Assembly (NCBI GenBank): GCA_905221605.1
Contig: CAJNDS010000051.1
Location: forward strand, 24,580 to 59,579
DNA: 35,000 nucleotides
From: Symbiodinium natans
Taxonomy: Eukaryota > Sar > Dinophyceae > Suessiales > Symbiodiniaceae
Reading direction: 5' to 3'
The translations under genes were made by a program, and so were the position numbers. Below the pieces are notes generated by a model. That model saw nothing but the letters and a program-made list of their open reading frames with translations. It did not search any database and was not told where the DNA came from. Below are positions 8,440-19,822 of the stretch, piece by piece; position 1 is the first letter of the stretch; the number at the start of each line of letters is the position of its first letter.

Positions 8440-8760
8440 CCCCCCCCCCCCCCAACAAATTTGGACCCTCTATAAACGCGTGGCACAAAATTTGTTTGGG
8501 GCCTCGTTTCGTAATGAATTTCCATAAGGTTTTACATGGAACTGGCCGGGCTTAAACTTCTGGATTCTCCGCGCTTTGGCTCTTTAAGATTCCTGGAGCC
8601 CAAGACCCTCAGGGCCTCAAGCCTTACTGCGTAAGCCCTTAACCCAAAACACAAACCCTTAAAAAAACGTCCGCAAAAAACTTGTGATAATAGACGGTAC
8701 CCCAAACAAACTCGGTTCGCTGAATAAATTTTCGAAACTTGTGATTATAGACCCCTCTTA
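8440..8760 (+). repeat. Poly-C run and decayed inverted repeat
   Basis: C16 at 8439-8453 is followed by AT-richer sequence with TTGTTTGGGG (8501) inverse to CCCCAAACAA (8700) and a direct repeat ACTTGTGATAATAGAC/ACTTGTGATTATAGAC. No coding signal seen. Confidence 0.4.
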
Positions 8761-8768
8761 TACTAAAG

Positions 8769-8918
8769 TCGGGATTTAGGATTTAGGGTGTAGGGTTTAG
8801 GGTTAGGGTTTAGGGCTCAGGGCTTAGGTTTTAGGGTTTGGGGTTGGGGTTTGGGGTTTGGGGTTTGGGGTTTGGGGTTTGGAGTTTGGGGTTTGGGGTT
8901 TGGGGTTTGGGGTTTGAA
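8769..8918 (+). repeat. TTTAGGG/TTTGGGG array
   Basis: A block of ten or so TTTGGGG units (8842-8915) precedes an exon. Confidence 0.9.
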
Positions 8919-8919
8919 G

Positions 8920-9035
8920 ATTTCCGTGCTTGGGCCTTAGATGGCCTTCGGCCGTCGGGCGTGGACCTTTTAGCACTCGTGCGATGCGGAGATTTGCCGA
9001 ACGGGAGCGGAGCGGGAGACGGAGAGAGGGGAGGA
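8920..9035 (+). CDS. Exon candidate
   Basis: It reads FRAWALDGLRPSGVDLLALV then RCGDLPNGSGAGDGERGG from TTTGAAG to GGA|GTTTAAGG. Good amino-acid balance; among the stronger upstream islands. Confidence 0.55.
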
Positions 9036-9510
9036 GTTTAAGGTTCAGGGTTTAGGGAAAGTTTAGGGTTGTTGGTTGAGGCTCCGGGGTTGTGGGTTAA
9101 CGGTTACGGGTGACGGGCTCAGGCGAAAGCCTTAAGCCTTTGAACATTGAAGTTCCAAACCCTTCGCCTTAAATTCAGGATTTAGGGTTTGGTGTTAAGG
9201 GTTTCCGGCTTAGCATTTTAGGGTTAGGGTTTAGGGGTTTCGTGAAGGGTTTGGGGCTTAAGTGTCTGGGCTTATCTTTGAGTTCAGCGCTATATTCTAC
9301 ATCCCAGAGCCTAAAGCTTCAACTCTAAACCCCAACCCCTAAGAACTCTGCCTTCTTTCCCCCGCTGCCCTTTAAACGCCCGGGTTTGCGGCAGCTTCGG
9401 TTCTGATTCGGGCTTAGGGGTTTCCATTCCAACCATCCTGTCCCTCCACGAACCGAGGATCGCTTAGGATCATTAGCTTACCCCAAGCCTTTAGGGTTTA
9501 GGGTTTTTGG
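9036..9510 (+). other. Degenerate telomere-like stretch, no confident gene
   Basis: Scattered TTTAGGG relics; an island at 9420-9480 is open on both strands without clear splice sites. Confidence 0.4.
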
Positions 9511-9530
9511 TCCATACTGTGTACAGCATT

Positions 9531-9639
9531 GATGCTAGGGGTTTTCATCAACTTGCCGTAGCTTCTGCTAGACTCAAACCCTGCACCGCAACCAGGCCCC
9601 CAAGCGCTGATGCCAACCTAAGTCCCCATACTTTCAGCT
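9531..9639 (+). CDS. Exon candidate (5' boundary uncertain)
   Basis: It reads SIDARGFHQLAVASARLKPC then TATRPPSADANLSPHTFS, ending at a GTGTAAAC donor immediately before repeat F1c. Confidence 0.4.
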
Positions 9640-9651
9640 GTGTAAACTTCT

Positions 9652-9764
9652 CTTTGTGGTGCTTCACTGTAACTTTATATCCTTCGCCTTTTGGGGATTA
9701 TTGGGTTTCTTAATAAGGCAGCTAATAGTTTAAATTCATAGCTACCCTGCTACGTGCAGCCAAG
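9652..9764 (+). mobile_element. Dispersed repeat F1, copy c
   Basis: Full-length; begins 12 nt after a GTGTAAAC donor and ends GCAGCCAAG, so it looks like the body of an intron. Confidence 0.75.
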
Positions 9765-9810
9765 TTCTGTGGGGCGGGCCATGGCGACGTGAAGTAAAGC
9801 GGGAGCCTTT

Positions 9811-9961
9811 AGTTACTTGACCGGTTTCTGATTTCCTACTCGGACTCCGATCCGTCGATGCTCCTGCTGCGCGGGTGAGCCCCCAAAGTTCCGCCCAGTT
9901 GCGCGACTACCGCGCATTGGGCACATACGCTAGTCGGGGCTCCAAGCGCCATACCCTTCGA
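9811..9961. CDS. Coding-like island, strand unresolved
   Basis: Plus readings include LLDRFLISYSDSDPSMLLLR with a GTGAGC donor (9811-9876) and SAQLRDYRALGTYASRGSKR (9893 onward). The minus strand is open throughout as KGMALGAPTSVCAQCAVVAQ. I cannot choose. Confidence 0.3.
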
Positions 9962-10194
9962 GCCCTACCCTAAACCCTAAACCCCTAAACCCTAAACCAC
10001 TAAACCTCCTTGTTGGGCCTGTAAACCCCCCAAAAACCTCATCCCTAAGAAGTCTTTAAACCCTATACCCTAAACCCTAAGCCCTAAATCCTAAGTCCGA
10101 AGCCCTAAGCCCTAAACCCTAAACCCCCAAGCCCTAAGCCCTAAGCCCTAAGCCCTAAGCCCTAAGCCCTAAACCCTAAACCCTAAACCCGAAG
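9962..10194 (-). repeat. Decayed CCCTAAA/CCCTAAG array
   Basis: Ends with six CCCTAAG units and three CCCTAAA units before the exon at 10195. Confidence 0.9.
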
Positions 10195-10306
10195 ATGGAG
10201 GCTTCTGATGGACGGCGCTGCCCTTCCTGCGGAGCCTGGCGCCTCCCTGCCGCTGCGCTTCAGCGGCCGCGCCCAGGTCTCCGCCTCCTGGGCGGAAGCA
10301 TTTAGG
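10195..10306 (+). CDS. Exon candidate
   Basis: It follows CCCTAAACCCGAAG and reads WRLLMDGAALPAEPGASLPL then RFSGRAQVSASWAEAFR, ending TTTAGG|GTTTAGGG; an internal GTCTCC donor at 10277 is in the same phase. Confidence 0.5.
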
Positions 10307-10620
10307 GTTTAGGGTTTGGGGTTTGGGGTTTAGGGAATAGCGACATCTTGGGTGTCTAAACTCCAACAACCCTTAACCCGAGGACAACTACAAGAACACA
10401 ACAAGACACGCAAAAATAAGGGGTACCCTTTACCCTGTACCCTCCGACCCTCTACCCTAAACTCCCAAGCCTACACCTGAACGGCCCCTAAGCCCTAAGG
10501 TCTAGCCCGAAGCCCTAAGCCCTAAGCCCGAAGCCCTAGGCCCTATAGGCCTTAGGCCCGACACCCCAAGCCCTATAAGCCCTAAGCCCTAACTAACTAT
10601 AGTCTCCTTAGTCTTTTTGG
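10307..10620. repeat. Telomeric intron
   Basis: TTTAGGG/TTTGGGG 10307-10335, then from 10420 decayed CCCTAAG/CCCGAAG units. No coding signal. Confidence 0.6.
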
Positions 10621-10637
10621 GTTGTACAAAACTCCAG

Positions 10638-10697
10638 AAAATTGTTGAAGCATGTTGGTTGCTCTTATTATGGTCCTAAGGGAATGCCTGCTGGGAG
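10638..10697 (+). CDS. Exon candidate abutting an F2 introner
   Basis: It reads KLLKHVGCSYYGPKGMPAGR from AAAACTCCAG; its donor GTTCACGG lies inside the left inverted repeat of the F2a element. Confidence 0.5.
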
Positions 10698-10996
10698 GTT
10701 CACGGTACTTATGAACCCAACTCTGACTGTACTTATGACCGAATTCTAACCCGATGAGGGCACTTGAGGGTCCTACAAGGGTTTAGGGTTTAGGGTTTAG
10801 GGTTTAGGGTTTAGGGTTTAGGGAAGTGGGCTACAGATACACTTACTGGGACCCAGAGCAGGCCCTTATTTCTTTTTTCATGGTTTAGGTTCCCTTGTGA
10901 GGGCCCCTTTAAGCCACAAAGGGTACCCTTTTTATTCCTAGGTTGCTCATGGGTCTAGGTGAGAATTGGGTTCGAAGTTCCATGAACCTTCAAGTA
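10690..10996 (+). mobile_element. Inverted-repeat introner F2a carrying a telomeric array
   Basis: The left end GGGAGGTTCACGGTACTTA and right end GTTCCATGAACCTTCAAGTA are inverted copies. Inside are a TTTAGGG array (10780-10823) and an F3 segment. GT (10698) and AG (10994) lie in the inverted repeats. Confidence 0.7.
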
Positions 10997-11007
10997 AGTG
11001 TCCTACA

Positions 11008-11090
11008 CCCTAAACCCTAAACCCTAAACCCTAAACCCTAAACCCTAAACCCGAAACCCGAAACCCCAAACCCCTAACCCCTAACCCCTG
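11008..11090 (-). repeat. CCCTAAA array
   Basis: Followed by CCCGAAA and CCCCTAA variants before an exon. Confidence 0.9.
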
Positions 11091-11098
11091 ATGCCCAG

Positions 11099-11196
11099 GC
11101 CCCTACTTCGCCTCGGCGCGAGGCTGGCTCCCTGCCTTCGCCCGGGCGCGCGCCCGAGGCGCCGGTCGACCTGAACCCACCAAGCCACACCTCTGG
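11099..11196 (+). CDS. Exon candidate
   Basis: It reads APTSPRREAGSLPSPGRAPE then APVDLNPPSHTS. The acceptor GATGCCCAG follows a C-array; the donor is CTGG|GTTTAGGG. Pro-rich linker-like. Confidence 0.5.
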
Positions 11197-11810
11197 GTTT
11201 AGGGTTTAGGGTTTAGGGTTTAGGGTTTGGGGTTTAGGGTTTAGGGTTTAGGGTTCCCCAAGCCCTACACCGTACACCCTAAACCCTAATTAATCCCGAA
11301 ACCCTAAACCATGGGGCTATGAAGTTCACGCTTTTAGGTTTTAGGGCTTTTTCAGATCATGGGGGATGCCGTTGCCTTTCATTTAAGGTTTGGGGCACAG
11401 GGGTTGGATTCTCAACTGCTTCCAAACAGCCCTAAAATCCTGAACCCTAAAACAGCCCCCTTCACACCCTTGAAAAACGGCTTGGGGTTGGTTTGGGGAA
11501 AACAGACCCTTAACAACCATTTAGAAGGACCTGAAAAAACAACTCTTAACACCTTGACGCCCAACTCTTAGACGAGCCTTAAACACATCCTTGCATGCCA
11601 CCAAGAAAACCTTAAAACCCCCAAGCCACTTCGAAAACCCTAACCCTTACCCCAAACCCTAAACCCCAAACCCTGCACCCAAGCCCCAAACCCCAAACCC
11701 TAAACCCTAAACCCCTAACCCTAAACCCTAAACCCTAAACCCTAAACCCTAAACCCTAAACCCTAAACCCTAAACCCTAAACCCTAAACCCTAAACCCTA
11801 AACCCTAAGA
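11197..11810. repeat. Telomeric intron
   Basis: TTTAGGG 11197-11255; a 370-bp unique loop without called exons; CCCTAAA 11636-11808 (about 15 clean units at the 3' end). Confidence 0.8.
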
Positions 11811-11813
11811 TAG

Positions 11814-11903
11814 CAAGCCATGCAGTTTTTTGAGAGGCCGCACGCGCGGCTTCTGCTGGCGGCCCTGGGCCCAAGCAGTCGGCGAAAGGCGCTGGTGTTT
11901 GGG
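11814..11903 (+). CDS. Exon candidate
   Basis: It reads QAMQFFERPHARLLLAALGP then SSRRKALVFG between CCCTAAGATAG and TTTGGG|GTTTAGGG. Confidence 0.5.
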
Positions 11904-12240
11904 GTTTAGGGTTTAGGGTTTAGGGTTTTTGCTTGGGGCTTAATCCCTTCCCCCGAAAGATTAACCCCCCCCCCTACCCCGAGTATCAAATACCCCAGTC
12001 TTCCAGTATAGTTATTGGGGTTTGGAGTTTAGGGTTTGGGGGGTTTTGTAGGGTTCGGTGTTTTGGTGATTGGGGTTTAGGTTTTAGCGTTGGGGGTGTG
12101 GGGCTCGGGGGTTTTCGGGTTTGGGGTTTAGGGTTTGGGTTTATACAGGAGTCTGGCGCTTAGGGGTTTAGGGGTTTAGGGGTTTGGGTTTTATGGTTGA
12201 CGATTCGGGCTTTGGGGTTTAAGGTTTTGGGGCTCAACTA
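11904..12240 (+). repeat. Mixed TTTAGGG/TTTGGGG/TTTTAGGGG stretch
   Basis: Degenerate G-units with three TTTAGGGG 8-mers near 12164-12190. Confidence 0.7.
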
Positions 12241-12484
12241 AGCTGTTTCTAGAGTTGCCGCTGTTTGTTGAAGCATCTTTGTACAGAAATTGGAAAGTGA
12301 GGTGGTTCTACTAGCAGTGAGAGTGATAAGGGTCAAAGCTCTTTCAAGGCTTACAGTAGGCTTTAGGGTTTTCACGGTTTAGGGGTTAAGGGCAGCAGAT
12401 GTGTTTTGGCTTGCACGCTGCAAGGGTTTCGGGTTCAGTGGTCGGGGCTTGGGTGTGTGAAACCTAAGAGTCTAGGTTCAGGGT

Positions 12485-12485
<1 letters not shown>

Positions 12486-12519
<34 letters not shown>
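12486..12519 (+). repeat. Poly-G tract
   Basis: 34 consecutive G, inside an intron-like stretch (12240-12560) with no coding signal. Confidence 0.95.
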
Positions 12520-12561
12520 CTGGGGTTTTGGTGGGTTTAGGATTCACCCCAAGGGCCACAC

Positions 12562-12653
12562 CCCCAAACCCTAAACCCTAACCTCCAAGCCCTAAACCCT
12601 AAACCCTAAACCCTAAACCCTAAACCCTAAACCCTAAACCCTAAACCCTAAAT
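12562..12653 (-). repeat. CCCTAAA array
   Basis: About nine clean units at the 3' end. Confidence 0.9.
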
Positions 12654-12729
12654 TTTGAGAGGTTCAGGGTTCAGGCTGACTGGCTCCGAGCTTCAGAAAC
12701 GAACCACTGAAACCCCACACCTCACTGAG

Positions 12730-12808
12730 CACTCGCTGCCCTCCCTTCTTTGTGCCCGCCACGAACTTTAGGCTCAAACCCGTCAAAGACGAAAAGAAGC
12801 TCTGATGG
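12730..12808 (+). CDS. Exon candidate upstream of the SPRY-like gene
   Basis: It reads LAALPSLCPPRTLGSNPSKT from CTCACTGAG to ATGG|GTTTAGCG. It may be the last exon of the upstream gene. Weak. Confidence 0.3.
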
Positions 12809-13079
12809 GTTTAGCGTTTAGGGTTTAGGCTGAAAGGTTGTCCTCATGACTCATGACCGATGCTCTGGTACATGCGAGTTATTCTGAAAGCTGAGACAGC
12901 AGATTCAGGCTTGGGGTTCAGGCATTCGTTTGCTTGTGGGAACCGAGCCAAGCCATGCAGTTGTGAGAACACCTCAGAACACCCTCTGGGAGTATTCCAT
13001 CCTGCAGGGGTACCTGAGGGGTGAACCCTACACCGCGAACCCCCAAACCAGTAACTCGCAGTTAAACTGCATTCTGGTG

Positions 13080-13150
13080 ATGCTGCGGATCTCTGTGCTG
13101 CTGCTGGCCTCGGCTGCCCACGTGGGCGCGGATGGCCCCTTAGTAGCTGA
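13080..13150 (+). CDS. Exon 1: start codon and signal peptide
   Basis: The ATG opens MLRISVLLLASAAHVGADG, a textbook signal peptide, and the exon ends at a GTGAGC donor (13151). An AG at 13061-13062 (CTCGCAG) could be a trans-splice or 5'-UTR acceptor 17 nt before the ATG. The following intron carries the F4 repeat. Confidence 0.55.
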
Positions 13151-16100
13151 GTGAGCACACTTTACACTTTTTGGGAGACTGGACTCCCCTATAGAACTAG
13201 AAGTGTGCACTTTTTTGGGGCTTCTGAACTCAGCAACTAAGGTCCTTTGGTCACAAGCTCCAGTACCGCCGTCCCCAGCACGACCTCTCCCAGTGCCACT
13301 GCTGACAGTACCACCGACGCCAAAGCAGGCGCTCCTGGGCTTCAGGGCTTGAGGGTTTAGGGTTTAGGGTTTAGGGGTTAGGGTTTAGGGTTTAGGGTTT
13401 AGGGTTTAGGACAACGGTGCGTTGGGTTGTGTCTGCAAGGATTTTTAAAACCCGCCAGATGAGGGTGTGTTTGTTTCCTGTGTTCGCTTCTTATTCTTCT
13501 TCTGCAGACTAAACCCCGGGCCAACCCTAAACCCTAAACCCTAAACCCTAATCACCAAGCTGAGAGCCCAAAGCCTACCCCGCACGACCTGACCCCTAGA
13601 CACATGTTTTCCAGTCCCAAACCCTAAGCCCTAAACCCTAAACCCTAAGCCCTAAACCCTAAAGCCTAAACCCTAAACTAAACCCTAAATCCCGAAGACC
13701 AAGCCTGAACCCTCCCTGCGGAGTTTCGAGCCCTGGGACAGCAGGCTAGGTCTACGGCGCTGCTTAACCCAAGTCGTAGTTTCCTGGTGCTCCCCCTTTT
13801 TTTGAAGGGTAGTTATATAGGCCCTTGATATGGTCCACTGCCTCTTTTTAAAGGGTTCTGAAGTCGTCATGGGCCCTGGGTTGTATAGTGTATACAAGGG
13901 GTATATAAAGGCCCCCCAGAAAAGGTTAGCATCCCTACGGTGGGTGGAGGAAATCTTGCACCGCCGACTTGATCTACTCCAAAACGGGTCTGACGCCAAC
14001 CCCGCGCCCCCTTTTTAACATTGGTGCTTGTCACGATGGAAGCGGTGCAAGATTTATGTCATTGGGCCTAATCTTGAAAATCTGCTTTTCACCGCAATGT
14101 TAAAAGGGGGGCGAGGGGAGAGAATGTTATGCACCCTTGAAAGTGGTGCAAGATTTCCTCCATCCACAGTCTCCAGAAATAGGCGCAGCCTCTAGCAACA
14201 AGGTCACAGGCGGTGCAAGATTTCCTCCATCCACCGACTCAACTGAGGAGGTTTTTCGAGAGCTGAGACAACTGCAGAGCCACTGAAGTGAGTCGCACCT
14301 TGCTGTTGTCAGCTATAACTGTACTTCGCGACTTGCGCCTGTCATGCTTGCGGAGGGGCCACGCAAGTCGATTTCTGCATGTCATGCTGGCGGAGGCCAT
14401 GCAAATCTTCTCCGTGTCAGGTGCATCGCGTGAATCCGACTCTAAGCCCTCAAACGAATGTCACGCTTCTGGTAGCGTTGGCTGTGTTTTCACAGTCAAC
14501 GTTCAGTCAACGTTCGGTCAACGTTGCAGTCAACGTTACAGTCAACGTTGTCGAAATGCTACGCCTGCCAGCAATTCCATGGCTTCCAAGCTTAAAAGCA
14601 AAAAAATCAAGTTTTTTTTGGTTTTATAGTGAAAAACACGGATTTGCTGGCCCTGCCAGCATTTCTGCAACGTTGACTGTAACGTTGACTGTAACGTTGA
14701 CTGAACGTTGACTGAACGTTGACTGTGAGAATGCAGTCAACGCTACACATGTAGTGCGATTGCTGTAACTCAGATCTCCCTTGCGGGTCACGTGATACCT
14801 GAGTGCCCAGCATTTTTTGCTGACCTGGTCATCCTGAAACGCTTAACGCGGATCTGCAGATGCCGTGTTGTCGACACACCGTCACGCAGCCCAACTAAAT
14901 GAACCTTGCCACTCTTGCTCACACACCGACAAGCACAGCACCGAAGCATCTCTACTCATCACAGAACTCGACCCCGATGTGTCGCCGCTAGAAGTACTTT
15001 GAAGCACCAGGCAAGCACATGTTGGCAGGCAACGTGCAATCTGAAGCCCCTGTTAAAGCCCATGCTGGGGACTGTGGATGGAGGAAATCTTGCACCACTT
15101 TTGCAAGGCCGGCCTGTGGCAAGGGCTTTTGTTCAGTCGGTGGGTGGAGGAAATCTTGCACCGCCGACTTGATCTACTCCAAAACGGGTCTGACGCCAAC
15201 CCCGCGCCCCCTTTTTAACATTGGTGCTTGTCACGATGGAAGCGGTGCAAGATTTATGTCATTGGGCCTAATCTTGAAAATCTGCTTTTCACCGCAATGT
15301 TAAAAGGGGGGCGAGGGGAGAGAATGTTATGCACCCTTGAAAGTGGTGCAAGATTTCCTCCATCCACAGTATCGGGGTACTTGGTAAGTAGGGTGATAAG
15401 TGCCTGAATTGGGCTTGTAAGTACTTGTAAAGATCGTTACCCTGCTTAGAACCCCACTTACGAAGTCCAAGATCCTTCAAGTAGAGGATCTGGGACCCCA
15501 AACCTTAAACCCTGAACGTATGAATGCCAGCGCCTGAAGACCAAAAAGCCCGACGCTTCAGGCATTCGCCTCGACAATCGCCAAAGAGCCCTTGCCGGTC
15601 TAACAGTAATCATCCCTTCACAGTACTTCATAGCCCCGGGAACATCTCTTAGTAGCCTCCCTGAACCCTAAACCCGTAAGCCCCAAGCAAACCCTAAACC
15701 CCAAACCCTGAACCCTAAACCCTGAACCCTGAGCCCTGTAATCCTGCTTGGAGGTCCGTGGTACTTACTAGCCAATTATACCTGTACTTATAACCCACTC
15801 AGAAGCCCTTAAGTGACCCCTATATGGTTATCATTCGGTTTTAAGTGCAGTTATAATTGGGTTTTTAAGTACGAACCTCCAAGTGAACACCCTAAACCCT
15901 AAACCCTAAACCCTAAGCCCTAAGCCCTAAACCCTAAACCCTAAACCCTAAACCCTAAACCCTAAACCCTAAACCCTAAACCCTAAACCCTAAACCCTAA
16001 ACCCTAAACCCTAAACCCTAAACCCTAAAGCCGAAGCCCTCTTCTATCTGCCAGGTGCGGCTCCCTCCTTTGTGCCCAACAGCCACTTCACGGTCTCCGG

Positions 16101-19100
16101 CCAAAGTGCCACCAAGTACCTCGACAGTGCAGCTACGGGGGCTTTAGGGTTTAGGGTTTAGGGTTTAGGATTTAGGGTTTAGGGTTTAGGGTCGAGGGTT
16201 GAGGGTTTAGGGGGGTTATCCCCCTCTAGTAAAGGGTTATAGCCTTGCATATTGCAGCGATTAAGGTTTTGGGTTCTGGTGCTTTAGGATTTCATGCGAA
16301 ATGTAGTTTTCGGAAAGGTGTATCTCCCCCCTAAACCCTAAACCCTAAAGCCTAAACCCTAAACCTCTTACATCCCCAAATTAGGACCCCGAAGCAGGGG
16401 ACATCAAGAGGCTAAAAGCCCCGCAACCCGGAGTCAAAGAATCTGAAACTAAACTAAACTAAACCGCACACCCGGACCCAGGACCCACCTAAAAAAAGGG
16501 GGCAAAAGGGCGGCTGGGGCTTGTCATACATATCTACATATCAGCATGATAAATAATATATACATATAGACGTATATATATATATATATATATGTATATG
16601 TATGTATATATATATATATATATTCATATATATATATATATTTTTTTTTTTGCCACTATTGTGAGGGATGCTTCTAGGGCGTGGCGGGGTTCCACGCTTT
16701 CTTTGCTGACAAGGTTGGGCCGATTTTGCTGGAAGACCATTGAGATTGGCTCTTGGTTCAGCTCCGGGCGGCGGCACGCCAACATCCGCTTCTCGCCCGG
16801 CGAGCTGTAATGAATTGGGATGCAAGCCCTAAACCCTAAGCCCTAAACCCTAAGCCCTAAACCCTAAACCCTAAACCCTAAACTATGGTACCCCCCGAAG
16901 CCAGATGCCAAGTTGTGACTGCCAAGAAGGACCTCTCAGAACCTGTGATATTGAGTCTAACAGCTGGTAAATCCTTGAGACCCAACCTCTGTTTCCAAGC
17001 CACTAAGGGTTTAGGGTTTGGTGTTTAGGGTTTAGGGTTCTATCTCTAGCTCCATTGATGGTTGACACACGTCCTATCTTGAGACCGTCACTTCGCTCTC
17101 TTGTTCACCCATCACACCTTGCGACCCTAACTGCTAGAATCTAGAGCTCCCCCCTTCTAAGGGTTTTTGGTTTAGGCTTTAGGGTTAAGGTTTTAGGGTT
17201 TAGGGTTCAGGGTTTAGGGTTTAGGGTTTAGGGTTTAGGCTTTAGGGTTAAGGTTTTAGGGACCCCAACATCAGGTTCTCCAGCTTTCACTGACCGTGCA
17301 AGACCTTGGAATCATGAGCCAGGAAACTAGACCGCTATTGACCTTACCGCTGTAGTTCTATTAACAGGGCCGGGGACGTGAAGAGAGAACGAATTTCTTA
17401 AGTTGCCAACGAAGGGAATGTAACGGATGAAGTACGTGAACTTCATAAACGCGTGATTTGCTTGTGCCGGCAGAATCCCTAAACCTTAAACCCTAAACCC
17501 CACACCCTAGACCCTAAGCCCTAAACCCTAAAACCTCAGTTCCCTTTCTTGCTGGCGCAGTGCTTGACTTTTTTTTTTTGGGGGGGGGGGGGTTCCGGGT
17601 TCCCTCATTAAAGTAACCAGCCGCAAAAAGGGTGCCCTGATTATAATGCGGTTACTGGGTTTAGGGTTTAATTAGGGTTTAGGTTTTAGGTTTTAGGGTT
17701 TAGGGTTCAGGGTTTAGGGTTGTGAGACCTAATCCCGAAACCCAATATCTTAGACTCTGCCTAGCAAACCCACAACCCCCGAACCCTGAACCCCTCAAGC
17801 CCCTACACCCCTGAAGAACCCTAACCCGAAATCAGGCCCCAAGCCCTAAAGCCCTAAACCCGATAGCTATACCACAAACCCAAATCCGCTACACCCTCGG
17901 TTGCCTAGACGCCTGAACCGCTCAAACGCCGACCATAAGCCCCATACACCCCAAACCCAGCTAAATCCCCAGCTAAATCCCCAGCGGAAGATAAGTCCGA
18001 AGACCTAAACCCTAAACCCTAAACCCTAAACTCTAAAGCCGTGGACATCCCAAGCCCGAAGCTCTAAGACAAATCCCTAGACCTAAAGAAACCCTAAACC
18101 CTAAACCCTAAACCCCAAACCCCAAACCCCAAACCCCAAACCCTAAACCATAAACCCTAAACCCTAAACCCTAAACCCTAAACATCAAGCCCCTGAAGCC
18201 CCAGGCCTGAAACCCTAAACCCCGCAAAAGACCAACGAAACCCTTAGAAATCCCTATAAACACCCCAAAACCATAAAAAAACACCGAGACTCTAGAAACC
18301 CTAAACCCCTAACCCCTAACCCCTAACCCCTAAACCCTAAACCCCTAAACCCCTAAACCCCTAAACCCCTAAACCCCTAAACCCCTAAACCCCTAAACCC
18401 TAAACCCTAAACCCTAAACCCTAACCCTAAACCCTAAACCCTAAACCCTAAACCCTAAACCCTAAACCCTAAACCCCTAAACCCCTAAACCCCGAAACCC
18501 TAAACCCTAAACCCTAAACCCTAAACCCTAAACCCTAAACCCTAAACCCTAACGAGGCTTAGACTCGGTCTCCGACTCCCAGAGCCCTGGCGTCAGCGTG
18601 GCCCTGGGTGTCCTCTTCAGCGACCTGGCGATTTGGGGTTTAGGGTTTAGGGCTTCTTGGGTTTAGGGTTTCTAGGGGTTTAGGGTTTAGGGTTTAGGGT
18701 TTAGGGTTTAGGGTTTAGGGTTTAGGGTTTAGGGTTTAGGGCTTCTTGGGTTTAGGGTTTCTAGGGTTTAGGGTTTAGGGTTTAGGGTTCAGGGTTTAGG
18801 GTGTTTCGATGTTTGGGAGGTTAGGGGTTCAGGGGCTAAGGTTTAGGAATTCTGCGTGGTTGCGGATATAGGATTTAGGAGTTTTTGGGGTTTAGGGTTT
18901 AGGGTTTAGCCTTTAGTGTAGGGTGGAGGGCAGGCAGGGTTTAGGTGCGTGCATGAATTACAGGTGTATTTGCCAGATTTCCCTAAACCTTAAGCCTCAA
19001 CCCTAAACCCTGCTTGTCTTTGATCCAACTGATGTTCCCTTGTTGCGTAACTCAGTTCAACTTGAGATCAAGCCCCCAAAGTAGGGCCCTTGTCATTGTC

Positions 19101-19790
19101 GGGAGTTGAGGGGCTACTTGGAGGGTGCCTTCATAGGACAGTCAGTCTCTTGTTGCTGAGCTGCTAGTGTCCTGATAGATCTCAGAGGCTAACAAGAACT
19201 ACGATGTTGAGTTGTGCAACTCCCCTAACCCCTAACCCCTAACCCCTAAAACCCAAAGCCCAAAAGCCTAAACCCTGAACCCTGAACCCTAAACCCGAAA
19301 CCCTAAACCCTAAACCCTGAACCCTAAACCCTAAACCCTGAACCCTTGGGTTCCCAACTATACAAGCCTTAAGCTCCCACGCAGCATGCTGCCAAAGCCC
19401 ATGCCGTCGGGAACCTAAGGCAGCTTGGAGGGGCGCGTGAATGACCAGAGCGTTTCAACCGAGAGTTGTGGTAGTGGCTACTTGGTTCGCCACCCAAAGA
19501 CTCGGGGTTAGGGTTTAGGGTTTAGGGTTTCGGGTTTAGGGTTTAGGGTTAGGGTTAGGGTTTAGGTACCCCCATTTCTAGGAAGAGTCCTCAAATCTAT
19601 GATGTGTCCTCGTGAAGGGATATATTGGAGTCTTCGGGCAATTGCAGACCATTGCTGGGGTTCTGAAAAAACCCTTCTTTTCTGACAGCTCAGCGCTTTG
19701 CTTCCCTTTTTTTTGCAAGTCCCAAAACCCCGAAACCCTAAACCCCTAAACCCTAAACCCCTCAACCCTACACCCCTGAACCCTAAACCC

Positions 19791-19822
<32 letters not shown>

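Noticed and set aside
14288-14813. Proteins of about 110 aa around 14.3-14.8 kb on both strands
   Set aside because: They read through the inverted 12-mer arms of the foldback element; symmetric sequence gives mirror frames.
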